Part shown: positions 24,400 to 35,880 of the stretch, one piece after another | Position numbering within the stretch: the stretch's first letter is position 1 | Layout: each line of letters opens with the position of its first letter | DNA from: Saturnia japonica | Taxonomy: Eukaryota; Arthropoda; Insecta; Lepidoptera; Saturniidae | Reading direction: 5' to 3' | DNA length: 64,000 bases | Assembly: GCA_033032175.1 (NCBI GenBank) | Contig: CM065310.1 | Span: 3,844,001-3,908,000, forward strand | Notes under the pieces: generated by a model | What the model was told of the DNA's origin: nothing | Seen by the model: the letters and a program-made list of their open reading frames with translations, nothing else | The model's database searches: none | Position numbers and translations under genes: made by a program

Positions 24400-25019
24400 A
24401 TGTTTATTTTATTTTATAACTAGTTTTTACCAGGAATCTCGTTAGTGTGTATTGGGAACTTGCTACACGATATAATAGCGACATTTCAGCGATCATAAAA
24501 TGAAAATTACCGTGACACCCACCCCGTTGGAGGTCTGAAAAAATTCAACATTGTGTGACTGTGTGTCAAAACTTCCTTTGAAGTGTGCCCGAAAAACCGA
24601 CATCACCATTGGCCGCCACGATCTATTGCCCTCTGTACTTATTAGCGATGGCTTGTTATGGACTAGTAAATTGGGTACTGGGGCCTTTACGTTACGATAA
24701 GTTTGGTTAATATTTACAAAAAAATACTGATAATTATAATACTGACATTATAACTTCACGTCTTGTAAAAATATTACACAAATCAATTTAATCAAAATCA
24801 TTTATCTATCTGCTGGTGGTAAACCCAAACACAATTCTGGGAACTACCTAATTCCGCCATCTAGTGTGAAAAAACCACAGACTTTCGAATTATTCGGTAC
24901 GAATTTTATCCATAAAACGTTGTACATCACCGTCAATCATTAAACTACTTAGTTTGTAATTTAACAGATTTTCACCGAAAATAAATGGCTTGTTATTTCT
25001 AGGAGCTGAATGTTATTAA
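24400..25019. other. intergenic spacer
   Basis: Lies between the converging protease and HAX1-like genes. No feature was recognised. Confidence 0.4.
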
Positions 25020-25732
25020 TCTATATTAGTAAATCTGTAGTCCTGTCTGTACTTTTAATATTTTACCAATATTTCCCTAGACACATTTTATGAACGATAC
25101 TACTCATCACGAATATACCATAAAAAAAACTCATTATCGCGAACGCCTTGACAGATTCTTATGAAAAAATGTACACGGGATGCATGTTAATGGTTAATTA
25201 ATAGGGTTTATGAAATTTCAAATATTACTTTTAGAAATCGTAAATAAAAAAAAATCTGTTTTCGTTAATTCTTGGGCTTTTTTTATGAAATTTTGTACAC
25301 TGGTAGTGTAAGTCGTTCCATGAATGATAATTTATGAGAAATTTCATTACCACTTTTAGGAATAGTAAAAAAAAAGAATTTGTATAATTTTAAATTTCAT
25401 TAATTCTTAACCGATTTTGATGAAGTTTTGTACACGTGAAGTCTAAGTATTTACATAATTAATGGGCTATAAGAATTGTTAATATTCTAGAAACAAAAAA
25501 AAAAAACAAGTTTAAAATTTTTTTTCATCTATTCTTCACAGATTCTGATCAAATTTTCTAGTTGATTAGATTAATAATTTTCAACAGATTAAGATGAAAA
25601 TTGTACATGGGAAATGCATGCCACTCCTCAATTGATATGGTGTACGAATTGTCAACAATATGAATAAAAATACAAATGTAATTATTTACTGCATAGTAAC
25701 AAATGTGTGCGAAGCTGCGGGCACACTGCTAG
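25020..25732 (+). mobile_element. Helitron-like element, family 3, apparently complete
   Basis: Begins TCTATATTAGTAAATCTGTA and ends 'gaagctgcgggcacactgctag' (CTAG 25729-25732). The interior is a series of diverged ~130-bp modules, each with a 'gaaattttgtacac' core (near 25160, 25291, 25423, 25548, 25602). It is non-autonomous and lies just beyond the presumed 3' end of the HAX1-like gene. Confidence 0.7.
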
Positions 25733-25783
25733 ATGTCTTAATAAGAATATTAAATAAACACACCCATTCTGTTTTTTTATACA

Positions 25784-25789
25784 TTTATT
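25784..25789 (-). promoter_or_regulatory. possible poly(A) signal of the HAX1-like gene
   Basis: TTTATT (AATAAA on the minus strand), 640 bp downstream of the stop codon and about 50 bp before the Helitron-like terminus. Confidence 0.35.
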
Positions 25790-26426
25790 TCACGAAACGT
25801 CAAAATTGATGTGCCTTTAAATAATTACAATAATAACTTCATGATAAAATGGTTAACAAATTTGAAAAGAGACTTAAAATTTAAGTGAATAAGTAATTTT
25901 AGATGAATAATCTAATTTAACATGACATAAGCAGAGGCAGTTATTAAACTAATAAATGAAAAATATGCAAGTCCTGAAATTATATTTCTATATTATATGA
26001 TTACTTTGAATAATATTAAAAATATAATAGATTATAATCCATGCAGGACGGCTACAAAGCTGATTAAAGTAGAATGATATTAATTATCAGTTGTTACATT
26101 AATATGCAGATAAAGGAAGCTATTCTGTGTAAGAAACTACCTAATTTTCAATTTATAGTACCTAGTGATTAAAATTGGTTAATCTTAATAAAACATTTAA
26201 AGATAAAGTGACTACATGCAATATTGTTTCAACTTCCCTTTTCATATTAAAAACTTACAATTAAATCTGTGACCAAAATTTTTGGTACGCATCCTTACAT
26301 TATAGGGTTAGCAAGTAAGCAAATTCATTGTGATGGTTAGTTAGCATTGAGTAAATGATTTTACATAAATTTTAAAATGAATTTCTTTAAATATAATAAC
26401 TGAAATTAAAATCACATATGAGAAAT

Positions 26427-27161
26427 CTACTGTTTATAGAAATTTCTAAATAATGATGATAGTTCAAATATGACATGGTTGTAAATAATGCCAGAGCTCA
26501 TAATCGGATCCACTCTTAAGCCTGTGGGACCTCTTGAGTCTAGTCCAGATGATGTAGTGGTCTCCTCTATAACTTCATTTCCATTTTTAATTATCCTCTT
26601 TGTTTCCACAGTACCGTTTGGCTTTGTGACACTAGTAGTTATGATTGTTTGACAAAAAGACCTTCCAGGAATGATTTTGCCATTAAAAGGTACTACTGAA
26701 TGTTGTTGTTGACAATCATCTTTCTGTTTTAACAGTCCAGATATATCATTTGATGAAATCTGTCCATCCAAGTCAATGTCTTCCTTGGACAGTTCATCTT
26801 TATTACTGTGGAAACCCGGTTTCAGGTAGTAATCCCTGATGCTTGCATTATTAAACCCGTCGCTTTCTGAGGGTTGTTCGGCTATGCTCGAGAATTCCTC
26901 GAATTGTCCATCGTGGAAAAATACCTTCATATCTCCGAACATACTGCCAAATGTTCTGAACATGTCGTGCATTTGTTTCGTGAATTCGCGGTGCATGTCC
27001 ATGGCGTCAGAGTAAATGCTCATGTGATCTCTAGAGTACAACTCGTCGCCGTCGTCTTCGTCGTCGGATCCCCAAATAGGATTTCGAAAGTCATTCTTAG
27101 GCGGTTCTTGACGAAAGCCGAAAAAGGACCGCAGCTTATCCATAAACGTATTGTTTGCCAT
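26427..27161 (-). CDS. HAX1: HAX1-like protein (HCLS1-associated protein X-1 homologue)
   Basis: A single-exon, 244-aa ORF with an ATG start at 27161. Similarity to HAX1 is in order. The N-terminus is short and aromatic-rich (FMDKLRSFFGFRQEP), followed by an acidic run SDDEDDGDE (32-40) as in HAX1. Then come a hydrophobic/Met segment (MFRTFGSMFGDM) and EDIDLDGQISSNDISGLL (127-144), corresponding to HAX1's DLDSQVS segment. SVTKPNGTVETKRIIKNGNE (177-196) matches the conserved VTKPDG...E-R block, and the C-terminus is a hydrophobic FELSSLFRNF. HAX1 proteins are largely disordered anti-apoptotic/mitochondrial and cortical scaffold proteins; vertebrate HAX1 is about 280 aa, so the length fits. The assignment rests on remembered motif order, not an alignment. 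The gene converges with the protease. Confidence 0.8.
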   Translation of the reverse strand: MANNTFMDKLRSFFGFRQEPPKNDFRNPIWGSDDEDDGDELYSRDHMSIYSDAMDMHREFTKQMHDMFRTFGSMFGDMKVFFHDGQFEEFSSIAEQPSESDGFNNASIRDYYLKPGFHSNKDELSKEDIDLDGQISSNDISGLLKQKDDCQQQHSVVPFNGKIIPGRSFCQTIITTSVTKPNGTVETKRIIKNGNEVIEETTTSSGLDSRGPTGLRVDPIMSSGIIYNHVIFELSSLFRNFYKQ

Positions 27162-28984
27162 TGTATCTTGAACTAAAGGATTTTTCTATTTTTTACTCAG
27201 CTAAAAATTATAAGAATTTACTGTAAATATTATGATTGTTTTAATTGCGCAACAAACAAAAAACCTTACCAACTCGACAGCTGATTTTGTGTTCCACTTA
27301 CATAATTTTTTTTGGCTAAAATTATTTGAAACTTCCTAAGAAAAAAGTACTTCTGTTTTTAACTACGCAAAAAAGAGATAAAACAACAGTACATATGCTT
27401 TTATTTAATAATATCCTGTTCTGGAACAAAAACTGTGGAAAGTCGAATCAAATCAATATTGAACAGTGTGACCAAATTTTAATTTGTCAATCTACTTCGC
27501 CAACTTTAAAAATCTACCAAAATTACAAGAGCCTAGGTATAAAAATCTGTCAGAGCGTTGAAAGGAATACAGCGGAAAAAAGGTCATTCACGCAAAATCT
27601 TCCTAGTAATCACCAAAATACCCTGACTAACAATAGATTATTCCATAGTAATAATAATAGTTGCCTTTTATATTTCCTATAAGACGATAAATTCCAGTTC
27701 AAAACAAAGAAGACAGCTTGCAGTACAATACGTGTCTAAATACCGCGCCCGCCCAAACTTCACCACACACCTCAGTCCCCAATTCTATTACTAGGTACAT
27801 ATTTGTTTCTTTCTCGCTTATACGTAGAATGCTTTTTGTGAAAGAGAGAGACCTTGTAGATTTAAAGTACAAAACGAGATTACATAAAGAAGGAAAATCC
27901 CGAAGACCTTGATAAATAGAAAGTTGCCATTTATTTGATCCAAAAACTACCGGTAGATATACCAGGAAAAATACCTAAATTGTGTAGATATATATACCAA
28001 AATCTACCGTATAATAATTCACTTCCAAAACCAAGCCAAAAGAGCCTTAAATCTACCAAAAAGGTAGAAAACTACCACATGTGGTTACGCTGCCACCAGG
28101 CTGCCACCAGCTGCCACCATACACAGACACCACAGATAAATAATAAAATCAAACTGGAAATTAGTGGTGGGTGATGATGACGATAGTGGGCGAGAATTAG
28201 TTAAACTAATGAAATCATGCAATTGTGAAGATTTCTCGAAATAACTTGATTATATTTATAACTGTTAGAAATTACTAATTTGATGGAATCAATAACTAGC
28301 TTCAAACTTAGTGTTAATAATCGGGCTCGGAGGACCTTTTTTTGCTCGTCGGTATACAATTTCTTATAACAAAACTTGTTTACGACTGAACGAGAATTAA
28401 TAATGTAAATAATGTTATATTCAATTATGAGAATTAGTATTTACTAATATTAGTTATTTTTTTTAGTTTATTCCTTCTTTTTTTTTAGTGTAGTTTAATA
28501 AGACGCCTGGGTCCTTAATCTATATTGAAAGTTGATATTAATGCGCACCATCATAATTTTTACCTAGTACCTACATGATACACGACTCTGAAGCTGGTAC
28601 GTATACCAGAAAAATGGGACATCCCTTCTGGAAATAATTGGAATCTGGATTCTGATTTCTATTTAATTTTTATCTATCTCTAATTAAATTTGGTTGAAAA
28701 AAAGATATTATTATAAAGATATCAACGTGTATTATACACTTTAACCCTTAGTCTGGGAATATAAGTCAGATTTGGTTTCAACTGTCCGATCAGATAGACA
28801 GACGGATTATCCAATTCACTCGATACACATCCAATTCTTGGGTCAGACTTTCTCTGAACTCAGTCGTTCCACAGTTATTATTACTAAATACTGTTACATA
28901 TTGCATAGTTATTTGCCCGTGTTGACGTGAAAGAAGAAAATCGTCAACAACCCACTCAATCAATTCGACAAGACTTAACGAAAG
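27162..28984. other. HAX1-like promoter side and spacer
   Basis: The first ~150 bp should contain the HAX1-like 5' UTR and promoter. Open frames at 27326-28174 are low-complexity and show no family resemblance. A small run of 'gctgccacca' units lies near 28090-28120. Confidence 0.35.
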
Positions 28985-29065
28985 TAATTTTCACTTACTA
29001 CCGGTTCGGAAAAAAATCCCAGTCATCGAGAAGAACTGGCAAGAACCTCGATCGGGATTATATTT
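28985..29065 (-). mobile_element. 3' end of the jockey-like LINE (5'-truncated)
   Basis: Inverted match to the 3' UTR at 4705-4790: 'ctaccggttcgg', 'tcgagaagaactggcaagaa', 'cctcgatcggg'. It is too short to contain coding sequence. Confidence 0.6.
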
Positions 29066-29499
29066 TTTTCCAACTGTACAAAAGTAATAATATATAATAT
29101 AATAGAATAATAATTCAAAAAATTCAAAGCAGTCGTGAGGACTGCCAACAGAAGTAAAAACTTAAAACTATAAATATTTTTCCTAAACTTCAAATGATAG
29201 AATTAATCATAATAATAATGGAAGTAACTATTAATAATAGAATTGTGAAAATACAAATATTATTTGAAATAAGAAATACTAACCTTTTAAAATATAATTC
29301 TGTAACATAAGAAAATATTTTTTGATAATCGTTAACACGTCACGAGACCATGTCGATGACGACTTACATGAATTTGCTCCCTGATTATTGGGTATTTTTT
29401 TGAGGTCAAACGTTTTTTTTTTCAAATACCAACTTTTAGCGACATCAGTGTACCAGTATTGTTGGGACTCTATGTACCCACTATCCGTCACTAATTTGT

Positions 29500-29719
29500 A
29501 TTTTTGACAGTTTTGACGTTAGTATATTCGTGCGTTACCGATTTCTAATTTCTAATCTATACATATTTACTATACTTGTAATTGTATGTTGATACATCAT
29601 AGTGTATGCTATTATTTTGTGTTCTTCAAAGTTGCGGTATTAAAAAAGTATTATGTATAGTGCCAACTTAAACCGTGTATATTACTATTACTACATATTT
29701 TGACTACAAAAGGTTAAAG
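29500..29719 (+). other. candidate 5' untranslated exon
   Basis: The block ends in a good donor, 'ggttaaag|gtatgt', with the exon end at 29719; the start is unknown. It would pair with the acceptor at 30174-30175. Purely inferred from splice-site shape. Confidence 0.2.
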
Positions 29720-30175
29720 GTATGTATATTGTTATTTATTTATTTTTAATTTTAAGTTTGCAAAATCACTAATCGTAAGTATTCTCGTTGATCCTCATTT
29801 TGACTAGCGGAGTGTCTCTATGTGTCTTCTCATTTATTTATTCACTAGTGAAGTCTTAGACGTGAAATACAACTTACCCAATACGAAAAATAGGTTTAAA
29901 ATGAGATAATTTTATCTAGGCATATAATTAAAATTCAATACAAACTTGTTTACCTTTGGTACTTTGTGTCTTTTCATTTAAAAGATACCTAATTATTTGT
30001 TATTTTTTAAAAATCGTCATTGTACATAGAGGTACGTTTATAGCGCTTATTTATTTAAAAAAAACAAATACCTTCAAGAATTTCTTCCTTGACTTTCAAT
30101 ATTGCTAATTTTAGAAACCAGTCTTTTAACATTCATGTGTTATGTGGTAATAAAATTAGGCTGTTATTTGAACAG

Positions 30176-30230
30176 GTTGTATGACTTTGTAAAATGCAAA
30201 GTGAAAAGACAAGACTTCTAAATAACAATG
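30176..30230 (+). CDS. candidate first coding exon of the sugar transporter
   Basis: Acceptor 'ttatttgaacag' then 18 nt of leader, ATG at 30194, twelve codons (MQSEKTRLLNNN) plus one base, then donor G|GTTAGT. It contains EKTRLL, an acidic-dileucine sorting motif of the kind found at transporter N-termini. The phase-1 donor joins in frame to the phase-1 acceptor at 62290, giving a Gly codon and GSSHHRVK before the Met at 62313, for a 477-aa protein. A three-codon upstream ORF (ATG at 30181, stop at 30190-30192) sits directly before the start. Alternative: an unrelated or non-functional short exon. Confidence 0.4.
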
Positions 30231-31309
30231 GTTAGTAATGTTTCAAATACTTATTAATTATATTTAATAATTAAAATATTTTGTAAAAATGTGTTCATTG
30301 AATGGTTAAGATTAGTTGAATGCTGATTAAGGCTACATAATAGACTAAAAAATTGTTTCCAAGTTATAAACTATTTTACTGATTTATATTCAGTTGGTAA
30401 ACCACCCTTCCTTTTCCCAATCTTTTCACAAACACATATTATTGATTATATAATGCTGAAAATTTAGGATTACCATTTTCTCAATATTCATTATACATTT
30501 ATAATTTTTCACAGTATATAGAGTAGGGGTTTCTAAACTTTTTCAGTTTACAATGTACATACTGGTTTAATATTTTATCATGGTGCCCTAGTCAAAATAG
30601 ATATACAGTGACACTAATCAGACACAGAAATAAAACAACTTTTTGCTTTATACTATCTTCTGTTTTCTATTTCTCTAATATAAAACAAAATAAAAATACA
30701 AATATGTATTTATTTTCTTATATTGCCTTGCAGGTTTCCTAGTCTATATTTTTGTTCAGTGTGACGTATAATGCAGACAAGAACAATTAATAAAAATAAG
30801 ATTGCTACATTGTTTATGTAAATAAATGTGTCATTGCCCTTTTTACTGGTTGCCATAAAGAAATGAGTGTACAGTCTAGTCTCATGTTCATTAAATAATA
30901 TAGTTAAATACATTGTTACATTTTCATATAAAAATTTGTATATCTGTACAAAGTGTGAATAGATTGACAAGTTTATATGTATCAACTTTGAAAATTGGAA
31001 TCTGAGTAGCCTAATTTGTTTGGTGAATAAATGGATAAGTCTATAATTGTATTTTTTTTAAATGGCTGTCCTATTGACCCGGATATATTTCAGTGTTTTG
31101 TATAAATATTTTTTAAGATTTTCATGTAAAGCATTTAATATTGTGGACTGGTGTGGTGGTTCATTCTCTGATTTCCCCCCTGAAGAGGTCTGCTTAGCCT
31201 TTGGATCTTTGTTGTTATTATATCATGTATGTAAAATATATTATGAAGTTTTACATAATCTTTCTGCTAGCCGCTTAAGACAGTTGATCAATTGCTTATT
31301 AAGATTTAT

Positions 31310-31824
31310 TCTATACAATTAATAAAATTGTCTGTTTGTAATGTCAAAATAACAGCTTTTTACTAAATGCTTATGAAAGTATATACAATACCTATAACAA
31401 AAAACCATTTTTTTTTGTGTCTGCTGTTCCGAGGAATCTCCAAAACGGTTGGACCGATTTTGACGGGACTTACTGGCAGATAGCTGATCTTATAAGAAGT
31501 GCTTAGACTACTTTTATTTTAGAAAAAAAACTGTGGTTCCGTGAAAATAAAAAAATCTGTTTACGGTCAAACAATTTGGGCGCTTAAATGGCTTAGGCAG
31601 AGTAAACCAATAGAGATATAGCAAATTAATGTACTACATAATTGTAGATATTAAAAAGACCTACAAAAAAGTTTGTGAGAACATAATTATGTCTATCTTC
31701 TAAGGAATACCCACAACAAGCATTTTTACATTTAAAATAGCGGGAGCGGAGGAGCAAGATTCGTGTGTGTGCCCGATCGATGTCATTCTGTAGACCGCGT
31801 GAGCGAAGCCGCGCACGCAGCTAG
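31310..31824 (+). mobile_element. Helitron-like element, family 1, full-length
   Basis: Begins 'tctatacaattaataaaatt', with 'ggttggaccgattttgacgg' in the middle, and ends 'gaagccgcgcacgcagctag'. TC start, CTAG end followed by T, no terminal inverted repeats, no ORF. Confidence 0.7.
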
Positions 31825-32689
31825 TGCAAATCTAAAAATGTTCTAATTTGTATGATGATTTCAAAATATTCATTGCCAATGCTTTTGTATGATTTAATAT
31901 AATAGCCTGATCACACTTTTTATATTTTTAATACAATATTATGTATAAAACACAATTTTGTTTCTACCCCTAAAATACAGTTTAAAATCTTTTGCAGATA
32001 GTCATCAATAATTTAAATAAGATAATCGATATAGGTGGGTATAAATTGACATGGTTGTCATTTCCATTGAACTTGACATGTCACTTTGTTTTTAAATAAT
32101 TATCATTTAAAAAATATACACATAGATACAATTGATATCCTAGTTTGAAAGAGGAAAATATGTTTAAAGAATGCAAATTTTAAATATATTGCAGATCTAA
32201 AGGAAATCATTATTCATAATTTCTTACATCAGCTGAATTATAAGTATGAGTTAGATGTTATTATAAATTGTCTTCCAAAACTGTGTATCTGCATATAGTA
32301 TAGTGCCCTTGTACACAAATGATACAGCAAAATCTATGCATATTGAGTACACATGTTGTTTATAATAAAAATATTTTATGGTGTGCCTAAACTGTTTGGA
32401 GTCTTCCATTTTTATGGACTGTTTTTAAACAATTTTATTTTATGATATTAACCTGAATTATGACAAGCAGTTGCCTATAAATATTTTATAAAATCATTTA
32501 AATTAAGTAACAGCTGTCCACTGTAATGAAATGTAGTTTTGCACTGGAACGAAAACCTATAAAGTAAGTAAGTAGAAAAAACTTAATAAAATTAATTCAC
32601 AATATTATTATTGATGGCTAACTACATAATGTTGCTGGTACAAGAGATAAAGTTTTTGAACTACATTTTGTTTTGTTATGTCAAAAAAT
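31825..32689. other. no gene recognised
   Basis: AT-rich. Acceptor-like sites near 31997 and 32194 precede only very short open frames. Confidence 0.35.
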
Positions 32690-32850
32690 TTGGGGAGAAG
32701 TGGGGCAGCTTGATACAGAAAATTTCAATGTCATTTTTATGCGATTTTAATTTCATTGGCATTGGACCTTCAACTTCGAAGATACACCAGGAAACCCTCT
32801 AAAATCATTGAAGTTAGGTTTTTTTTTTAAAATGTCTTGTATTAATATGT
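32690..32850 (+). repeat. dispersed repeat F
   Basis: Contains 'ttggaccttcaacttcgaag', 'aaatcattgaagtt' and a T-run, as in the other F copies. Confidence 0.5.
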
Positions 32851-32946
32851 ACCTACATCTTATTGAATTTTTAAGTGTAATTAAGAACGTATTATTGTTA
32901 TCATAAAGCGATAAATACGATTATAGTATAATAATCATCATATTCA

Positions 32947-33639
32947 TCTATATATTAATACGTCAAGCAAAATCTTTCGGTACTTTTTTAAGTGTATTGC
33001 GTGCACGGAAGACTGAGATTTGGCATGATTAAACTTTATATGGAGAAGGAGTGCAGAAAGCTAAAATTTATATATAATATCTGTTACTAATATATTAAAT
33101 GAAATAAATTAATACTGCGAATCCTAACTCGACCAGTGCCATTGAATTTAAACCTCACAAAATATTTACATTGTCACTCAACGAAAAGTGACAGCAAGTG
33201 ATGTAGATAATACTCTTCTTCTTCCTCTTCCTAACTTGGCAACCGGTCCTCTTTAATGAAGACCATTACTGCCATTGTCGTGTGAATTATATTGTCGTGT
33301 TATGACGACTCAGTAGCCTAACAAGATGGTGGCTCCCTTGTTAGAACTTTCTAAGGAATTTTTGTGGGATCTCGGAATGAATGCTTTCAGCTTATATTTA
33401 TAATCCACCTCACTTATGCACAAAACCAAACTATATCACGCAAAACGCCACCAATATTACATAACATAGGGTCAAAAACCTAAGTAAATGAATTAAAAAT
33501 AACAACCACAACATGTCACTTCAAGATCCCGCCAAAAAACCGATAATACTCTTGTTTATGAATACTGTAAATGTGAAACAGAAAATTGTCTATGATTAAA
33601 AAGTCGCTGGTCGAATTTCGACCTTAGGGCGATCGCTAC
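32947..33639 (+). mobile_element. Helitron-like element, family 2, interrupted
   Basis: Starts TCTATATATTAATACGTCAA and ends 'cttagggcgatcgctac'. It is split by a 324-bp retroposon at 33218-33541; removing the insert restores the order seen at 11050-11412. Confidence 0.7.
33218..33541 (-). mobile_element. SINE-like family 2 inserted in a Helitron-like element
   Basis: Bounded by a perfect 12-bp duplication, GATAATACTCTT (33206-33217 and 33542-33553), absent as a pair in the empty relatives. On the minus strand it ends in a GGAAGA/GAAGAAG-rich tail rather than poly(A), like the RTE element at 646. It may therefore be mobilised by RTE machinery (inference). It contains 'aacaagggagccaccatctt'. 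No ORF. Confidence 0.75.
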
Positions 33640-33822
33640 TAAATATAAATCTCTATTTATTTATTTAAGATATACAAACTTCACAGCACATTTTAAAAAT
33701 TGTAAAATAATTAAAATATAACTTTAAAGTGCCAATTAAAGAAGTAGTACATAAATTAAATTTTATATTTAAACCTAACGTTAAAGATAGTGTGTATGAG
33801 TCTATTTAAAAAGATGCTTATT
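33640..33822. other. spacer
   Basis: AT-rich; nothing recognised. Confidence 0.35.
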
Positions 33823-34816
33823 AATGTGTGTGTTTTTTCCCCCAGAGGTATGAACAAAAATACTCTTAAGTATCATCAGGGTCTAACCTGGGTATGTCGG
33901 ACTCGAAGCCATGACTGCCCCTATACCGACTAAAAAAACCTCTGGCGTCAACCTCCTCTTCCCTCACGGAACCGCCGCTAGGCATTACTTCGTGGAGGGA
34001 GGCTCTAGCTACTGTTCTTCCGTACGTGCTAATGTCACGGGTTTTGTTTTCCGACCGCTTTCTTTCCATCCGACGGAGTTCCTGAAGAACTTCCGTCGCA
34101 AAAGCGCTTGTCGACTGCCATGCTGCCTCCGATGAAAGCATAGCTTCTATAAAAGACTCTGGCTGAATTTTCTTCGTAAGGGCCTCTGCCCAGGTACTGC
34201 GTAACAGGTCGAAACGAGGACACGTAAAGAACACGTGCTCTGCATCTTCACTAACTCCTGGGCAGGACGGGCGCATTAGAGATACCTCGTGCTTATACAT
34301 ATAGAGGTATGCCCGATAGCACCCATGTCCTGAGATCATTTGTGTTAGGTAGTAATTGACCTCTCCATTATTACGGTTCAACCAGACATGAGCTTGTGGA
34401 ATAAGACGGTAGGTGACCATCTGCCTTTTGTACTGGTATCCCACTTCTATTGCCATCGTCGTATGCTATTTAGCTGTTCCTCCGTACCAAGTTCTCTAGG
34501 GCTCATTGTAGTCGTTACTTTACGGTGGTAGGTGAGTACGGATGTTACTACAGACGTCAGTAACGCCCTCCTTCTCTGCTTCGGGCCTCCCTATGTTGGG
34601 CATCAGCCTTGATAAAGTCGCTCTGACCAACGACGCTTTGGCACCCACGTGCTGTGCCTGCTGCTTGAAGTTGAGTCGGGCATAACGCCCAAATACCGAA
34701 GAGCCGGCTGGAATGTGATTTCATGCGCTCCGACTTGCAGTGTGATGGTTTCCATCCGCTTCCTGCTAGTAATAAGTACTGCCTCAGTCTTGTGCTCCGC
34801 CAACTGCAGTCCAATT
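33823..34816 (-). mobile_element. R1-clade non-LTR retrotransposon, 3' part, flanked by AC repeats
   Basis: The minus strand encodes the end of an R1-type ORF2. First is the RT thumb region around 34603-34803 (LAEHKTEAVLITSRKRMETI, then the conserved RYLGVM). After a frame break comes the C-terminal region 33866-34456 with LTQMISGHGCYRAYL, CP, EDAEHVFFTCPRFDLLR, the Cys/His motif region of R1-clade proteins. The catalytic RT core and the 5' part are missing. The minus-strand 5' junction abuts (AC)n and the 3' end runs from 'aaaaaa' into 'cacacaca', so the element sits inside an AC microsatellite. Confidence 0.8.
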
Positions 34817-34872
34817 GTGTGTGTGTGTGTGTTTGTGAGAGTGAGTGAGAGTGCGTGTGAGAGCGTGTGTTA
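34815..34872. repeat. (GT)n-derived microsatellite
   Basis: Perfect GT repeat at the left grading into imperfect GTGAGA/GTGTGA units. Confidence 0.9.
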
Positions 34873-35689
34873 ATTATACATATGTGTATGCACGTTTTAC
34901 GTTTCCTGTAATTACTCCAGAACTATCCTTTTGGAGACCGACTTGAGAAACTGCATTCAACTTAGGTGGAAAATGTCAATATCATTGAAAAGCTTATTGT
35001 ATTGTGTAATGAACCTATAATGCTCTATTGAAACCATAGTGACCTATCGTTCCATTACCTACTTTATATGCAGGTATTATATTTATGTGGCACGAGATGT
35101 ATATATATCCTTTGACTCCCTTACATAACAAAAATGTACGTGAAATTGGCATATATATTATCCCTGGGAAGAGAGGTATTATCACGTCTCTTTAAAAACC
35201 TACCTTGGTGAAAGACGAGGAGGCTGGTGCCACAATCAGAAGTGGACGCACTGAAACTAATTCCTGCAAAAAATTTAAAACTATTATTTGATCCCTTTTT
35301 TAATTAAGGTCGAGATCCTGTCCTATGGGAACACAAATGCTTCGTTATTATGACAAAGATTGAATAAAAACAAGAAAAACATTACCAGATCAAGGAAATC
35401 AATATCACATAAATAAAACAGACTTCTAAAACATCATTCGATGATATACAAAATGTAGTTTGTTTTAAAAATAAACGTGTATGTATGTTTGTCATCATAT
35501 TTACATTTTAAAACTGCTACGTTAATATATAATAAACTAGCAGTGATCCACGGTTTCACCCGTGTTAAATTTATTGGATCAACTATCCACCGCGCTGTCG
35601 CTAACGTCACCGCGTGGCCTCTCGTTGTTCCGTCCCGTACTTGCCTACATCTTGCTAAATTACTTGATGTTCATGGTTCTGTTCCCCTA
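34873..35689. other. spacer with a short terminus-like repeat
   Basis: Mostly featureless. 'ctagcagtgatccacggttt' at about 35534 resembles the inverted terminus at 5715. Confidence 0.35.
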
Positions 35690-35880
35690 CTCTAGACTAC
35701 TACACTGTTAGCCTTAAGGGCACTGGAACATGAGACGCTTGGACAATCACAATGGGCTTGGGGTCGAGCGCGATTAAGGTACTCAGCTGCGAAAGCGAAA
35801 CAACAAAGTGGCCGAACCTAGGCTTGAGCTGTACATGCAAATTAATCGTGATCTATCTTTAGGGTTGTAGCGTGAAGTTA
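35690..35880 (-). repeat. SINE-like retroposon family 1, fragment
   Basis: 'actacactgttagccttaag', 'gcttggggtcgagcgcg', 'actcagctgcgaaagcg', 'gtggccgaacctaggcttga' match the family in minus orientation. Confidence 0.6.

Noticed and set aside
27326..28174. three consecutive plus-strand ORFs upstream of the HAX1-like gene
   Set aside because: Low-complexity Lys/Asn/Pro-rich translations with no motif or splice structure.
30710..30985. minus-strand membrane protein with one hydrophobic segment
   Set aside because: The hydrophobic stretch is suggestive, but AT-rich DNA often encodes such runs and no start context or homology is visible.
31062..31322. 86-aa coding exon on the plus strand
   Set aside because: Starts after a T-run with an ATG, but the C-terminal part runs into the 5' end of a Helitron-like element and the sequence has no family resemblance.
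32194..32300. further coding exon joined to the mini-exon at 30.2 kb
   Set aside because: The acceptor and frame are possible but give a short hydrophobic peptide with an early stop; the join to the transporter body is more meaningful.
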